A stretch of 6,761 nucleotides of DNA from Clostridiales bacterium (GCA_004555705.1 SFHI01000107.1:1-6761), one strand, 5' to 3'. Numbered from the stretch's first letter, positions 1 to 5,777 are shown. Translations and numbers: made by a program. Notes: generated from the letters alone by a model not told the origin.

Positions 1-82
1 TGCCACTGGCAATCATTATAATTCTGATTCGCTGCGCGACGCGCCGCCCCCGGGGGAAGGTATTTTCCTGTCATCATCCCTA

Positions 83-99
83 CAAACACCAATTTGTCG
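83..99 (-). repeat. Solo end of the CAAATTGGTGTTTG inverted-repeat family
   Basis: On the minus strand these 17 bases are identical to the repeat end at 5484-5500. The orientation is that of a right-hand end, so its partner should lie before base 1 of the window. Bases 1-82 would then be the interior of the element. They contain GC-rich palindromic pieces (a CCCCCGGGGG around 47-56) but neither of the two cores seen elsewhere in the window. No gene is visible in 1-160, and no convincing terminator follows the acyltransferase stop at 161. Confidence 0.6.
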
Positions 100-160
100 A
101 ATTGCTGCATCATGCCGATAAGCGTTTTTCCCGGAGGGATACCCCAATTGTCAATTGAAA

Positions 161-652
161 TCACGCCTCCCGCAGGAGGTCGTCGGTGATCCGTTCTCGG
201 GCGATCTGGGCCAGTTTTTCGCCGTCCAGTTCTCCGAATTCCCGGGTGGGGATCACCCCCAGGATTTTCAGGCACACCCGGGCGGGCCGGGCAAGCCACT
301 TGGCAGCTGCCTCCGACCCCCGCAGGGAGGCGACGGCAATGGGCAGTCCCTCCCGCCGGGCCAGCTCAAAGGGCCGGGGGGAGAAGGGCAGCAGCTCCTC
401 GGCGGTGTTGATCCGCCCCTCCGGCCAGGCCATGAGCGGCACCCCGGCCGGGGGAAACGGGCCGTCGCGCAGACAGTGCAGCCCCGGCTCCGCCAGCGCG
501 GCCCTGACCAGGGCCGCGTCCGCGGCAGACCGGTGGTTGCTCACCAGCAGATACCGCCCGTCCCCGGGCAGGGCCTCCGCCCCCGCTGCCTCCACCCGAA
601 TCCGGCGCAGCGTCATCGCCAGGTTCATCCATAGGTTTCGATTTCCGTGCAT
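161..652 (-). CDS. Short PlsC-like (1-acylglycerol-3-phosphate acyltransferase family) protein
   Basis: This encodes a 163-residue protein of the PlsC/LPLAT acyltransferase fold. Family members transfer an acyl chain from acyl-ACP or acyl-CoA to lysophosphatidate at the membrane. The HX4D motif is visible as NHRSAAD (His40, Asp45), and motif III appears as PEGR (77-80), where PEGTR is usual. The later part (LLPF, GLPIAVASLRGSE) also reads like clostridial PlsC proteins. The distance from His40 to the PEG motif is only about 38 residues, about half the usual, so the block carrying motif II is absent. The N-terminal membrane helix is also short or missing. The ATG at 652 was chosen because AAGGAG sits 8 nt upstream; a TTG at 682 in the same frame has no such site. 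The gene starts 44 nt after the ftsH stop on the same strand, so the two are probably co-transcribed. Family is fairly sure, but activity is doubtful. Confidence 0.8.
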   Translation of the reverse strand: MHGNRNLWMNLAMTLRRIRVEAAGAEALPGDGRYLLVSNHRSAADAALVRAALAEPGLHCLRDGPFPPAGVPLMAWPEGRINTAEELLPFSPRPFELARREGLPIAVASLRGSEAAAKWLARPARVCLKILGVIPTREFGELDGEKLAQIARERITDDLLREA

Positions 653-660
653 TGCTTCCG

Positions 661-666
661 CTCCTT
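661..666 (-). promoter_or_regulatory. Ribosome binding site of the PlsC-like gene
   Basis: AAGGAG on the minus strand lies 8 nt before the ATG at 652. It decides the start codon against the in-frame TTG at 682, which lies upstream of this site. Confidence 0.8.
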
Positions 667-696
667 CGGGAAGCCCCGGCAAGCCGGCAGGCTTCC

Positions 697-1185
697 TCAG
701 GGGTTCCTCAGAATGTTCATGAATTCCTCGCCGGTGATGGTCTCCCGCTCGTAGAGGAACTGGGCCAGCTCGTCCAGCTTCGCCCGGTTCTCCTGCAGCA
801 GCTGCACCGCCTTCTCATGCTGGGCGCGGACCAGCTCCACCACCAGGGTGTCGATCCGGGTCTGGGTTCCGGCGGAGCAGGTCAGGGAGGTGTCCCCGCC
901 CAGGTAGGGGTTATTCACCGTTTCCATGGCCACCATGTCGAATTCGTCACTCATGCCGTAGCGGGTAATCATGGCCCGGGCCAGCTTGGTGGCCTGCTCG
1001 ATGTCGTTGGAGGCCCCCGTGGACACGGTGCCCAGGGCCACCTCCTCGGCGGCCCGGCCGCCGGTAAAGGTGGCGATCTTATTCTCGATCTCCTCCTTGG
1101 TCATCAGGTAGTGGTCCCCCTCCTCCACCTGCATGGTGTAGCCCAGAGCGCCGGAGGTTCTGGGGATGATGGTGATTTTCTGCAC
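697..1185 (-). CDS. ftsH: FtsH C-terminal part: peptidase domain without its HEXXH helix
   Basis: The frame matches FtsH from VQKITIIPRTSGALGYTM to the normal C-terminus. It includes TGGRAAEEV and STGASNDI; the Asp of ASNDI corresponds to the third zinc ligand of FtsH. The two His ligands and catalytic Glu of HEXXH are not encoded here or in the other part. The first possible start is a GTG at 1185, but it has no Shine-Dalgarno at a suitable distance, and the next ATG (1134) has none either. Independent translation is therefore unlikely. It is either a dead remnant or joined to the first part by a -1 slip at the junction. Sequence conservation shows no further frame damage, so any lesion looks recent. 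Confidence 0.75.
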   Translation of the reverse strand: MQKITIIPRTSGALGYTMQVEEGDHYLMTKEEIENKIATFTGGRAAEEVALGTVSTGASNDIEQATKLARAMITRYGMSDEFDMVAMETVNNPYLGGDTSLTCSAGTQTRIDTLVVELVRAQHEKAVQLLQENRAKLDELAQFLYERETITGEEFMNILRNP

Positions 1186-2468
1186 CGGGGCGGAGTCTTT
1201 TTCTCCTGGTCCGTGAGGATGGAGTTCTTCTTCTGGTAGCCCGCGATGACCACCTCGATGCTCTCCTCCAGGTCCGCCTGGGTGGCGAAGCCCCGGCCGT
1301 CCCGGACCGCCCGCAGCGCCGCCTCGTTGACGATGTTGGCCAGCTCCGCGCCGGAAGCGCCGGAGGCCATCCGGGCGATCCGGTTGAAGTCCACATCGTC
1401 GGCAATCCGCACCTTCTTGGCATGGACCTTCAAAATGGCCTCTCTTCCCTTCAGGTCGGGCAGCTCCACGCTTACCCGCCGGTCAAACCGGCCGGGCCGG
1501 GTCAGCGCCGGGTCCAGCGCGTCGGGCCGGTTGGTGGCCGCCAGGATCATGACCCCGGAGTTGCCCTCGAAGCCGTCCATCTCGGTGAGCAGCTGGTTCA
1601 ATGTCTGCTCCCGCTCGTCGTTGCCGCCCATGGCCCCCGCGCTGCGCTTCTGGCCGATGGCGTCGATTTCATCGATGAACACAATGCAGGGAGCCTTCTC
1701 CTTGGCCTGCTTGAAGAGGTCGCGGACCTTGCTTGCGCCCATGCCCACGAACATCTCCACAAACTCCGAGCCGGAGATGGAGAAGAAGGGCACGTCCGCC
1801 TCGCCGGCCACGGCCTTGGCCAGCATGGTCTTGCCGGTGCCCGGAGGGCCCACCAGCAGCACGCCCTTGGGCATAGTGGCGCCGATCTGGGCGTATTTCT
1901 CGGTGTTGTGCAGGTAGTCCACAATCTCCGCCAGGCTCTCCTCCGCCTCGTCCACGCCCTCCACGTCGGCAAAGCTGATGCCGTCGGAGGACTTGACATA
2001 GACCTTGGCGCTGCTCTTTCCCATGTTGAAGGACATAGCCCCGGCACCGCCGCCGGCCTTGTCCATGAGCTTTTTGGACAGGAACTGCCCCAGACCCACG
2101 AAGATCACGATGGGCAGAATCCAGCTCACCAGGAAGGTGAGGATGGGGGAGGTCTGCTCCACGATCTCGCTGCCGAAATTGGTGATCCCCGCGTCATGGA
2201 GCCGCTGGGTCAGGTTCGGGTCATACATCAGGCCGGTTTTGTAGATTTGATTGCCTTCCTTGTTGGTAAAGAGAATCTGGTTGGACTGCACGTCCACCTG
2301 GCCGATGTCGCCCTCCTCGGTCATGGTCATGAAGGTGCCGTAGCTCACCTCCCGAATCTGCTTCTCCGCGAACCAGGGCACCGCGATCAGGTTGATCAGC
2401 AGCATGATCACCATTACAATCATGTAATAGTAAATCAGCGGTTTTTTCGGACGTTTTACTTCATTCAT
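1104..2468 (-). CDS. ftsH: FtsH N-terminal part: membrane anchor and complete AAA+ ATPase
   Basis: The reading frame is 454 codons. The first 424 residues are FtsH and the last 30 are out-of-frame read-through. The protein starts with a helix at about 11-31, followed by a short extracytoplasmic domain (about 35-107) and a second helix at about 108-128. The ATPase has Walker A GPPGTGKT (207-214), the pore motif FVGMG (240-244), Walker B IVFIDEIDA (262-270) and the second region of homology. The latter ends RPGRFDRR, with probable arginine fingers Arg324 and Arg327. The lid region continues to QEKK at 424. All ATPase residues checked are intact, so this part alone could fold as a membrane-bound AAA+ ring without protease activity. 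The start has AAGGA about 11 nt upstream. The 205-bp gap to the upstream membrane protein gene is largely filled by a palindromic repeat, and no clear promoter was found there. Confidence 0.85.
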   Translation of the reverse strand: MNEVKRPKKPLIYYYMIVMVIMLLINLIAVPWFAEKQIREVSYGTFMTMTEEGDIGQVDVQSNQILFTNKEGNQIYKTGLMYDPNLTQRLHDAGITNFGSEIVEQTSPILTFLVSWILPIVIFVGLGQFLSKKLMDKAGGGAGAMSFNMGKSSAKVYVKSSDGISFADVEGVDEAEESLAEIVDYLHNTEKYAQIGATMPKGVLLVGPPGTGKTMLAKAVAGEADVPFFSISGSEFVEMFVGMGASKVRDLFKQAKEKAPCIVFIDEIDAIGQKRSAGAMGGNDEREQTLNQLLTEMDGFEGNSGVMILAATNRPDALDPALTRPGRFDRRVSVELPDLKGREAILKVHAKKVRIADDVDFNRIARMASGASGAELANIVNEAALRAVRDGRGFATQADLEESIEVVIAGYQKKNSILTDQEKKTPPRCRKSPSSPEPPALWATPCRWRRGTTT

Positions 2469-2500
2469 AAAATTCCCTGTCCTTTCTTCTTTCCATATAT

Positions 2501-2664
2501 GTTGTTTGAAGTATTCAAATATGTTACGCTGCCACCGTAGGGGCGGCTATCAGCCGCCCGCAGCGTTCCGAATAATACGTATTTCCGACAAAACGGGGCG
2601 CTGTCGGTCCCGTCAGATTGCGGGCGGCTAATAGCCGCCCCTACGATAACAAATCGGCAAACAA
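2501..2664. repeat. Nested inverted repeat with GTAGGGGCGG double hairpin (variant ends)
   Basis: Two 26-nt arms, 2536-2561 and 2620-2645, are inverted copies of each other with one loop mismatch. Each arm is also a hairpin by itself (GGGCGGCT, 3-nt loop, AGCCGCCC). Outside them, GTTGTTTG (2501-2508) and CAAACAAC (2657-2664) form a further inverted pair. A small palindrome, TTTGAA-GTA-TTCAAA, lies at 2505-2519. Inside, CCGACA (2585-2590) pairs with TGTCGG (2602-2607). The element fills most of the space between the membrane protein gene and ftsH, so a transcript crossing it would carry a long folded structure. No run of T follows either hairpin, so it does not look like an intrinsic terminator. 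Confidence 0.75.
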
Positions 2665-2673
2665 CGTTTTTCC

Positions 2674-3399
2674 TTACTCCTTCCGAATCCGGGACTCGAA
2701 GGATTCCCGCAGGTCCTTAAGGGCCTCCGACAGGGAGGCTTCGCTGTGGAAGGGGCGGAAGAAATGGTACTTGCCCTTGGCCGCCTCGCTTCTTGCCCGG
2801 ATGTTCTCCTTGATCCGCTCATAGGCCACCACCACGTCGTTGCGCTCGGCAAAGGCCTTCAGCCGCACGGTCAGGTGGGCGGAATGGGCCAGGTCCACCA
2901 GGAACACCCCGAAGAACAGCCCGATGACGAAGGAGAAGGCCAGGTTCCCGGACAGCCATCGCAGGGCCTCCAGGATGTAGGGGTGAATCAGGAAGTAGTA
3001 CACCGCACCCAGGGCCGCCCAGATCAGGCTGAACAGCGGGCAGATGATGCCCCGGATGTTGCCCCACAGCTTGGAGTAATCCCACAGGCGGACCTTGAAC
3101 ACATCCAGGCACAGGATACCCGCCAGGTACTCCAGCACGGTCATGCACACGGCCATGCCCAGAAACAGCACCAGCTTGTTTGCCGTGGGATTTTCAATCA
3201 GATGCAGGTTTTCCAGGGAGGCGATCAGAAACAGGGCGCACAGCCCGAAGCCGTACAGCGGCACATAGGGTCCGGTGCAGAAGCCGGGATTCACCCACCG
3301 CCCCAGGGGCTTGCGGAAATTCCGGTACAGAAGCTCCAGCACCCATCCGGCCACGGAGCCGATGAAAAACAAAAACGCCAGCGTTAAGAATAGATTCAT
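2674..3399 (-). CDS. CmpB-like putative ABC transporter permease-type membrane protein
   Basis: This encodes a 241-residue protein resembling the clostridial and lactobacillar family named putative ABC transporter type IV (CmpB-like, PF06541), whose real function is not established. Family marks are GWVLELLYR (18-26), NPGFCTGPYVPLYGFG (37-52) and LWDYSKLWGN (105-114). Five hydrophobic segments lie at about 3-24, 47-63, 76-97, 115-138 and 153-175. A charged cytoplasmic tail of about 65 residues follows, with helix-forming sequence. No ATP-binding partner gene is adjacent, so the transporter label is weak. The ATG at 3399 is preferred because AAGGGG lies 8 nt upstream; a GTG at 3408 overlaps that site. 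Upstream on this strand is a terminator, so the gene is probably transcribed separately from the two-component operon, perhaps together with ftsH. Confidence 0.8.
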   Translation of the reverse strand: MNLFLTLAFLFFIGSVAGWVLELLYRNFRKPLGRWVNPGFCTGPYVPLYGFGLCALFLIASLENLHLIENPTANKLVLFLGMAVCMTVLEYLAGILCLDVFKVRLWDYSKLWGNIRGIICPLFSLIWAALGAVYYFLIHPYILEALRWLSGNLAFSFVIGLFFGVFLVDLAHSAHLTVRLKAFAERNDVVVAYERIKENIRARSEAAKGKYHFFRPFHSEASLSEALKDLRESFESRIRKE

Positions 3400-3407
3400 G
3401 CCCCACA

Positions 3408-3413
3408 CCCCTT
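3408..3413 (-). promoter_or_regulatory. Ribosome binding site of the CmpB-like gene
   Basis: AAGGGG on the minus strand is 8 nt before the ATG at 3399. The alternative GTG start overlaps this site and cannot use it, so the shorter protein is preferred. Confidence 0.65.
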
Positions 3414-3463
3414 AAAATACGCTTTTCGTCAAAAAGGATACCCCTTCAATCTAAACTGAATCG

Positions 3464-3503
3464 AAACAAAACGGGAAGGAACCGTGAACAAGGTTCCTTC
3501 CTG
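3464..3503 (-). terminator. Intrinsic terminator after the two-component operon
   Basis: On the minus strand a perfect 10-bp stem (GGAAGGAACC, 3501-3492, with GGTTCCTTCC, 3483-3474) has an 8-nt loop. It is followed after two bases by TTTTGTTT (3471-3464). This is the shape of a Rho-independent terminator for transcription from the kinase gene towards the CmpB-like gene. It sits about 205 nt past the kinase stop, with a palindromic repeat element in between. The T-tract is interrupted by one G, so termination may be partial. Confidence 0.7.
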
Positions 3504-3522
3504 CAAATAATCCCTTCAACCC

Positions 3523-3701
3523 GCAAATTGGTGTTTGACGATTCCCCATCGTAGGGGCGGATATTATCCGCCCGCCACCTTTCGTCTTCGAGAGCACCTC
3601 GTTCTATCGTAAACGCTCAAAAAACGGAAGCGTTCGGGCGGCTAATAGCCGCCCCTACGGTAGCAACGCAGCGTGTCAAAAATCGTCAACCACCAATTTG
3701 C
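3523..3701. repeat. 179-bp element with 21-bp terminal inverted repeats and a double hairpin core
   Basis: The ends 3523-3543 and 3681-3701 are inverted copies with a single mismatch over 21 bp and contain CAAATTGGTGTTTG. Inside are two 25-nt arms, 3550-3574 and 3635-3659, each a hairpin beginning CGTAGGGGCGG. The centre holds a further AACGCT/AGCGTT pairing around 3613-3634. No protein is encoded, so it resembles a miniature inverted-repeat element or a composite intergenic palindrome. A CCG triplet borders the 14-mer on both sides (3521-3523, 3701-3703). That could be a short target duplication, but three bases is weak evidence. It lies 8 bp past the kinase stop and before the terminator, so it should be transcribed as the 3' untranslated region of the two-component mRNA. 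Together with the terminator it accounts for the 309-bp gene-free stretch 3400-3708. Confidence 0.85.
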
Positions 3702-3708
3702 CGCTCTT

Positions 3709-4776
3709 TCAATTCCCGCCCGTCAGCTGCTTTCTGGGCAGGGTCACGGTGAAGGCCGTGCCCTGCGCATCGCTTTCCGCGTTTACCGCGCCCTCGTGGA
3801 GCTGAACGATTTTCTTCACCAGGGCCAGGCCGATGCCGTTGCCCTCGGTGGCGTGGGACTCGTCGGCCTGGTAGAATTTGTGGAAGATCTTTTCCAGCTG
3901 GTCCGGCTCAATCCGGCTGCCGCTGTTGCGGACGGTGACGGCCAGGGCCTCCCCCCGCTCCTGAATCTCCACGTCCACGGTGCCCCCCTGGGGTGAAAAC
4001 TTGATGGCGTTGTCCAGCAGATTGATCCACACGTGCTGGAGAAGCTCTTCATTGGCCATAATCATGTGCTCGCCGAACTCCAGGGAGAAGTCCATCTCCT
4101 TATTGCGCCACTTGCCCTCCAGCAGGAGCAGCAGGCAGCCCCGAATCTGCTCGGACAGGTTGAACCGGGTCACGTCCGTGAGAATGGTCTGGTTGTCCAC
4201 CTTGGTCATGTCCAGCACATTGGTGGCCATGGCCGCCAGCCGCAGGGATTCGGTTTCGATGATGTCCAGGTACTCCTGACGCTGGGCTTCCGTCAGCTCC
4301 CCCCGTTTCAGGAGCTTGGCAAAGCCGCTGATGGAGACAATGGGGGTCTTGAACTCGTGGGAGAAATTGCCCACGAAGTCGGAGCGGAGCATCTCGGTGT
4401 TCTCCAGTTCCTGGGCCATTTTGTTGAAGCTCCCGGCGATCTCCCGGAAGGTGGGGTGGTCCCGCAGAGGCTTGCCGAAGGTGATCCGGGCCCGGAAATC
4501 CCCCTGGGCCAGCCGGTTCATCTGGGACACCAGCCGGTTCACGGGACGCAGAAAAATCAGACTGGAAAGGGCCGTAATCATGGCCCCCAGCACCACACTG
4601 ATCAGGGCCATGAACACCACCACCCGGTTGGTCTCTCCCCGGCCGAGTAAGCCCGCCCGGGCCAGTACCGTCACCACCACGGCGGAAATACCCACGGCCA
4701 GCACCTGCATGACGAAAATCACCGCCGCGGTCAGCAGGGTCAGCGCCAGGCGGTGGGTTCGCTGCTCCCGTTTCAT
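3709..4776 (-). CDS. Sensor histidine kinase with HAMP domain and almost no extracellular sensor
   Basis: This encodes a 355-residue membrane histidine kinase, partner of the regulator gene it overlaps. Two helices at about 11-38 and 51-75 are joined by only about a dozen residues outside, so it has no extracytoplasmic sensor domain. It probably senses within the membrane or through another protein. A HAMP-like linker (about 76-128) is followed by the H box FSHEFKTP with phospho-acceptor His140. The N box is WINLLDNAIKFSP (Asn252, Asn256), the F box IFHKFYQAD (297-305) and the G2 box GNGIGLALVK (312-321). The G1 box reads VRNSGSRI, with Asn284 where most kinases have Asp; this N-type variant also occurs in some Firmicute kinases. 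The start overlaps the regulator stop as ATGA (4773-4776), which suggests translational coupling. The stimulus and target genes cannot be read from the sequence. Confidence 0.9.
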   Translation of the reverse strand: MKREQRTHRLALTLLTAAVIFVMQVLAVGISAVVVTVLARAGLLGRGETNRVVVFMALISVVLGAMITALSSLIFLRPVNRLVSQMNRLAQGDFRARITFGKPLRDHPTFREIAGSFNKMAQELENTEMLRSDFVGNFSHEFKTPIVSISGFAKLLKRGELTEAQRQEYLDIIETESLRLAAMATNVLDMTKVDNQTILTDVTRFNLSEQIRGCLLLLLEGKWRNKEMDFSLEFGEHMIMANEELLQHVWINLLDNAIKFSPQGGTVDVEIQERGEALAVTVRNSGSRIEPDQLEKIFHKFYQADESHATEGNGIGLALVKKIVQLHEGAVNAESDAQGTAFTVTLPRKQLTGGN

Positions 4777-5447
4777 ACCTTCTTCACCGCCTTATAGCCC
4801 AGTCCCCGGACGGAGACAATCTCAAATTCCGGCCAACCCTCAAACCGCTTGCGGAGCCTGCCAATGTGGACGGTCACCGTTTCCCAGCCGGTGTCGCTCT
4901 CGGCCCCCCAGATTTCGTCCATCAGCTGAATCCGGGTGAAAATTTTGCCTGGGTAGGACAGGAGCTTGTACAGCAGCAGAAATTCCTTCTGGGGCAGCTC
5001 CTGGGTCTCGCCGCCCCGGGACACGGTGAAGGAGTCGTAGTCCAGCACCACGTCCCCCAGCACAATCCGGTGCTCGCTGGCGATCCGGGCCCGGCGGAGC
5101 AGGGCCTTGATCCGCAGAAGCATCTCCACCTCGTCGATGGGTTTGGTGATGTAGTCGTCGGTGCCCACCAGGAACCCCTGGCGCTTGTCCGCGGGCATCT
5201 GCCGGGCGGACACCATCAGAATGGGCAGGTTGTTGTCGGTCTGGCGGAGAATCCGGGTGAATTCGTAGCCGTCCATTTTGGGCATCATCACGTCCAGCAC
5301 CACCAGGTCGATGTGCTCTCTGTCCATGACCTGCAGGGCGTCCTCCCCGTTCTCCGCGGTGAACACGGTGTAGTTCTCCGCCTGCAGCACCGCCCTCAGC
5401 AAAAGCCTGGTATTCCGGTCATCATCCACCACAAGAATCTGAAACAT
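4773..5447 (-). CDS. OmpR/PhoB-family response regulator
   Basis: This encodes a 224-residue transcription factor controlled by phosphorylation. The receiver domain (about 1-115) has the acidic cluster VVDDD (6-10), phospho-acceptor Asp52 in VLDVMMPKMDG, switch Ser80 and Lys102 in YITKPID. A winged-helix DNA-binding domain follows (about 125-222). Its transactivation-loop region is GKIFTRIQLMDEIWG (167-181), the recognition helix about 188-201 (WETVTVHIGRLRKR) and the wing IVSVRGLGYK (210-219). All catalytic residues are present. AAAGGA lies 10 nt before the ATG at 5447. It is the first gene of a two-gene operon with the kinase downstream. The promoter must lie within or beyond the repeat element at 5485-5618, only 37 bp upstream; no good -35/-10 pair was recognised. 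Confidence 0.93.
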   Translation of the reverse strand: MFQILVVDDDRNTRLLLRAVLQAENYTVFTAENGEDALQVMDREHIDLVVLDVMMPKMDGYEFTRILRQTDNNLPILMVSARQMPADKRQGFLVGTDDYITKPIDEVEMLLRIKALLRRARIASEHRIVLGDVVLDYDSFTVSRGGETQELPQKEFLLLYKLLSYPGKIFTRIQLMDEIWGAESDTGWETVTVHIGRLRKRFEGWPEFEIVSVRGLGYKAVKKV

Positions 5448-5484
5448 AGATTTTCCGTCCTTTCTCTCTGCCCGTCATCAAAGC

Positions 5485-5618
5485 GACAAATTGGTGTTTG
5501 GCAAGATAATGCTGTCATTGCGAGCCAGTGCGCACACTGGCGTGGCAATCCCCCGGCCCCATGGAACCAGGTAACGATTACCACCATTGCAATGCTCCCT
5601 TTCAAACACCAATTTATC
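5485..5618. repeat. 134-bp element with the same ends but a GTCATTGCGAGCC hairpin core
   Basis: The ends 5485-5500 and 5603-5618 are 16-bp inverted repeats with one mismatch and carry the same CAAATTGGTGTTTG as the element at 3523-3701. The interior is different. ATTGC (5517-5521) pairs with GCAAT (5545-5549), and inside it GCCAGTG (5524-5530) pairs with CACTGGC (5535-5541). This hairpin resembles a dispersed GTCATTGCGAG...GGCAATC repeat known from many bacterial genomes. Further palindromes are GGTAA-CGA-TTACC (5570-5582) and CATTGCAATG (5585-5594). It lies between the divergent response regulator and E2-like genes and takes up much of that 330-bp gene-free region. The rest (5619-5777) holds a weak CCCC-GCA-GGGG palindrome, a TATATT that could be a -10 box (5717-5722), and the hairpin listed next. 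Confidence 0.85.
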
Positions 5619-5729
5619 TGCCTCTTGTTCTTCTATTGTATCCGTCCCCGCAGGGGTCGTCAAGTATGGAGAATTTTCGTTTCTGTTTAGATTCAGTTTA
5701 CTTTTCCGCGCTAGGATATATTGTTGAGC

Positions 5730-5747
5730 GGGCAGACCCCTCTGCCC
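5730..5747 (+). other. Hairpin in the leader of the E2/CAT-like gene
   Basis: GGGCAGA (5730-5736) and TCTGCCC (5741-5747) form a perfect 7-bp stem with loop CCCC, ending 30 nt before the start codon. No T-run follows, so it is not a standard terminator. It could stabilise the leader or bind a regulator, or it could be incidental. Confidence 0.4.
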
Positions 5748-5766
5748 ACCCAAACCATCAAGAAAC

Positions 5767-5770
5767 GAGG
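5767..5770 (+). promoter_or_regulatory. Ribosome binding site of the E2/CAT-like gene
   Basis: GAGG lies 7 nt before the ATG at 5778. It supports that start over the in-frame TTG at 5721, which falls before the leader hairpin and has no comparable site. Confidence 0.65.
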
Positions 5771-5777
5771 CATTCTC

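Larger units (their letters stand above)
697..2468 (-). pseudogene. ftsH: ftsH broken by an internal deletion and frameshift at the HEXXH site
   Basis: FtsH is a membrane-anchored hexameric AAA+ zinc protease that degrades misassembled membrane proteins and some regulators. The whole locus is collinear with a normal FtsH except at one point near 1194-1200. Frame one reads correctly to ILTDQEKK, and frame two resumes correctly at SAPVQKITIIPRTSG. In related clostridial FtsH proteins these two pieces are separated by about 18 residues containing the HEXXH zinc site. That stretch is absent and the frame moves by -1, which fits a loss of roughly 52 nt. The conclusion of deletion is inferred from family knowledge; the frame change and missing motif are seen directly. 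The two parts are described separately below. A real mutation, an assembly or consensus error, and recoding all remain possible. Because FtsH is normally important, a second intact copy elsewhere would be expected if the lesion is real. Confidence 0.85.

Noticed and set aside
1198..1202. Simple homopolymer miscount as the cause of the ftsH frame change
   Set aside because: A one-base error in the five-T run could restore the frame but would not supply the roughly 18 missing residues including HEXXH.
652..1239. Long plus-strand open frames opposite ftsH (also 1246-1917 and 1422-2540)
   Set aside because: They are antisense to well-recognised FtsH coding sequence, have compositions typical of shadow frames and show no family motifs.
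2469..2535. Promoter for ftsH around the CATATATG on the minus strand
   Set aside because: A possible -10 is present but no -35-like hexamer lies at a suitable distance, so a promoter cannot be supported.
2620..2645. Palindromic arm after the CmpB-like gene as a Rho-independent terminator
   Set aside because: The hairpin is strong but no T-run follows it on either strand.
2746..3387. Plus-strand open frame opposite the CmpB-like gene
   Set aside because: The minus strand has five membrane segments and family motifs; this frame has neither and no ribosome binding site was seen.
2536..3659. GTAGGGGCGG palindromes as a CRISPR array
   Set aside because: The copies are inverted pairs in two separate intergenic regions, not regularly spaced direct repeats, and there are no cas genes.
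4866..5690. Plus-strand open frame opposite the response regulator
   Set aside because: It is antisense to a clear OmpR-family gene and runs on through the repeat element; no recognisable protein features.
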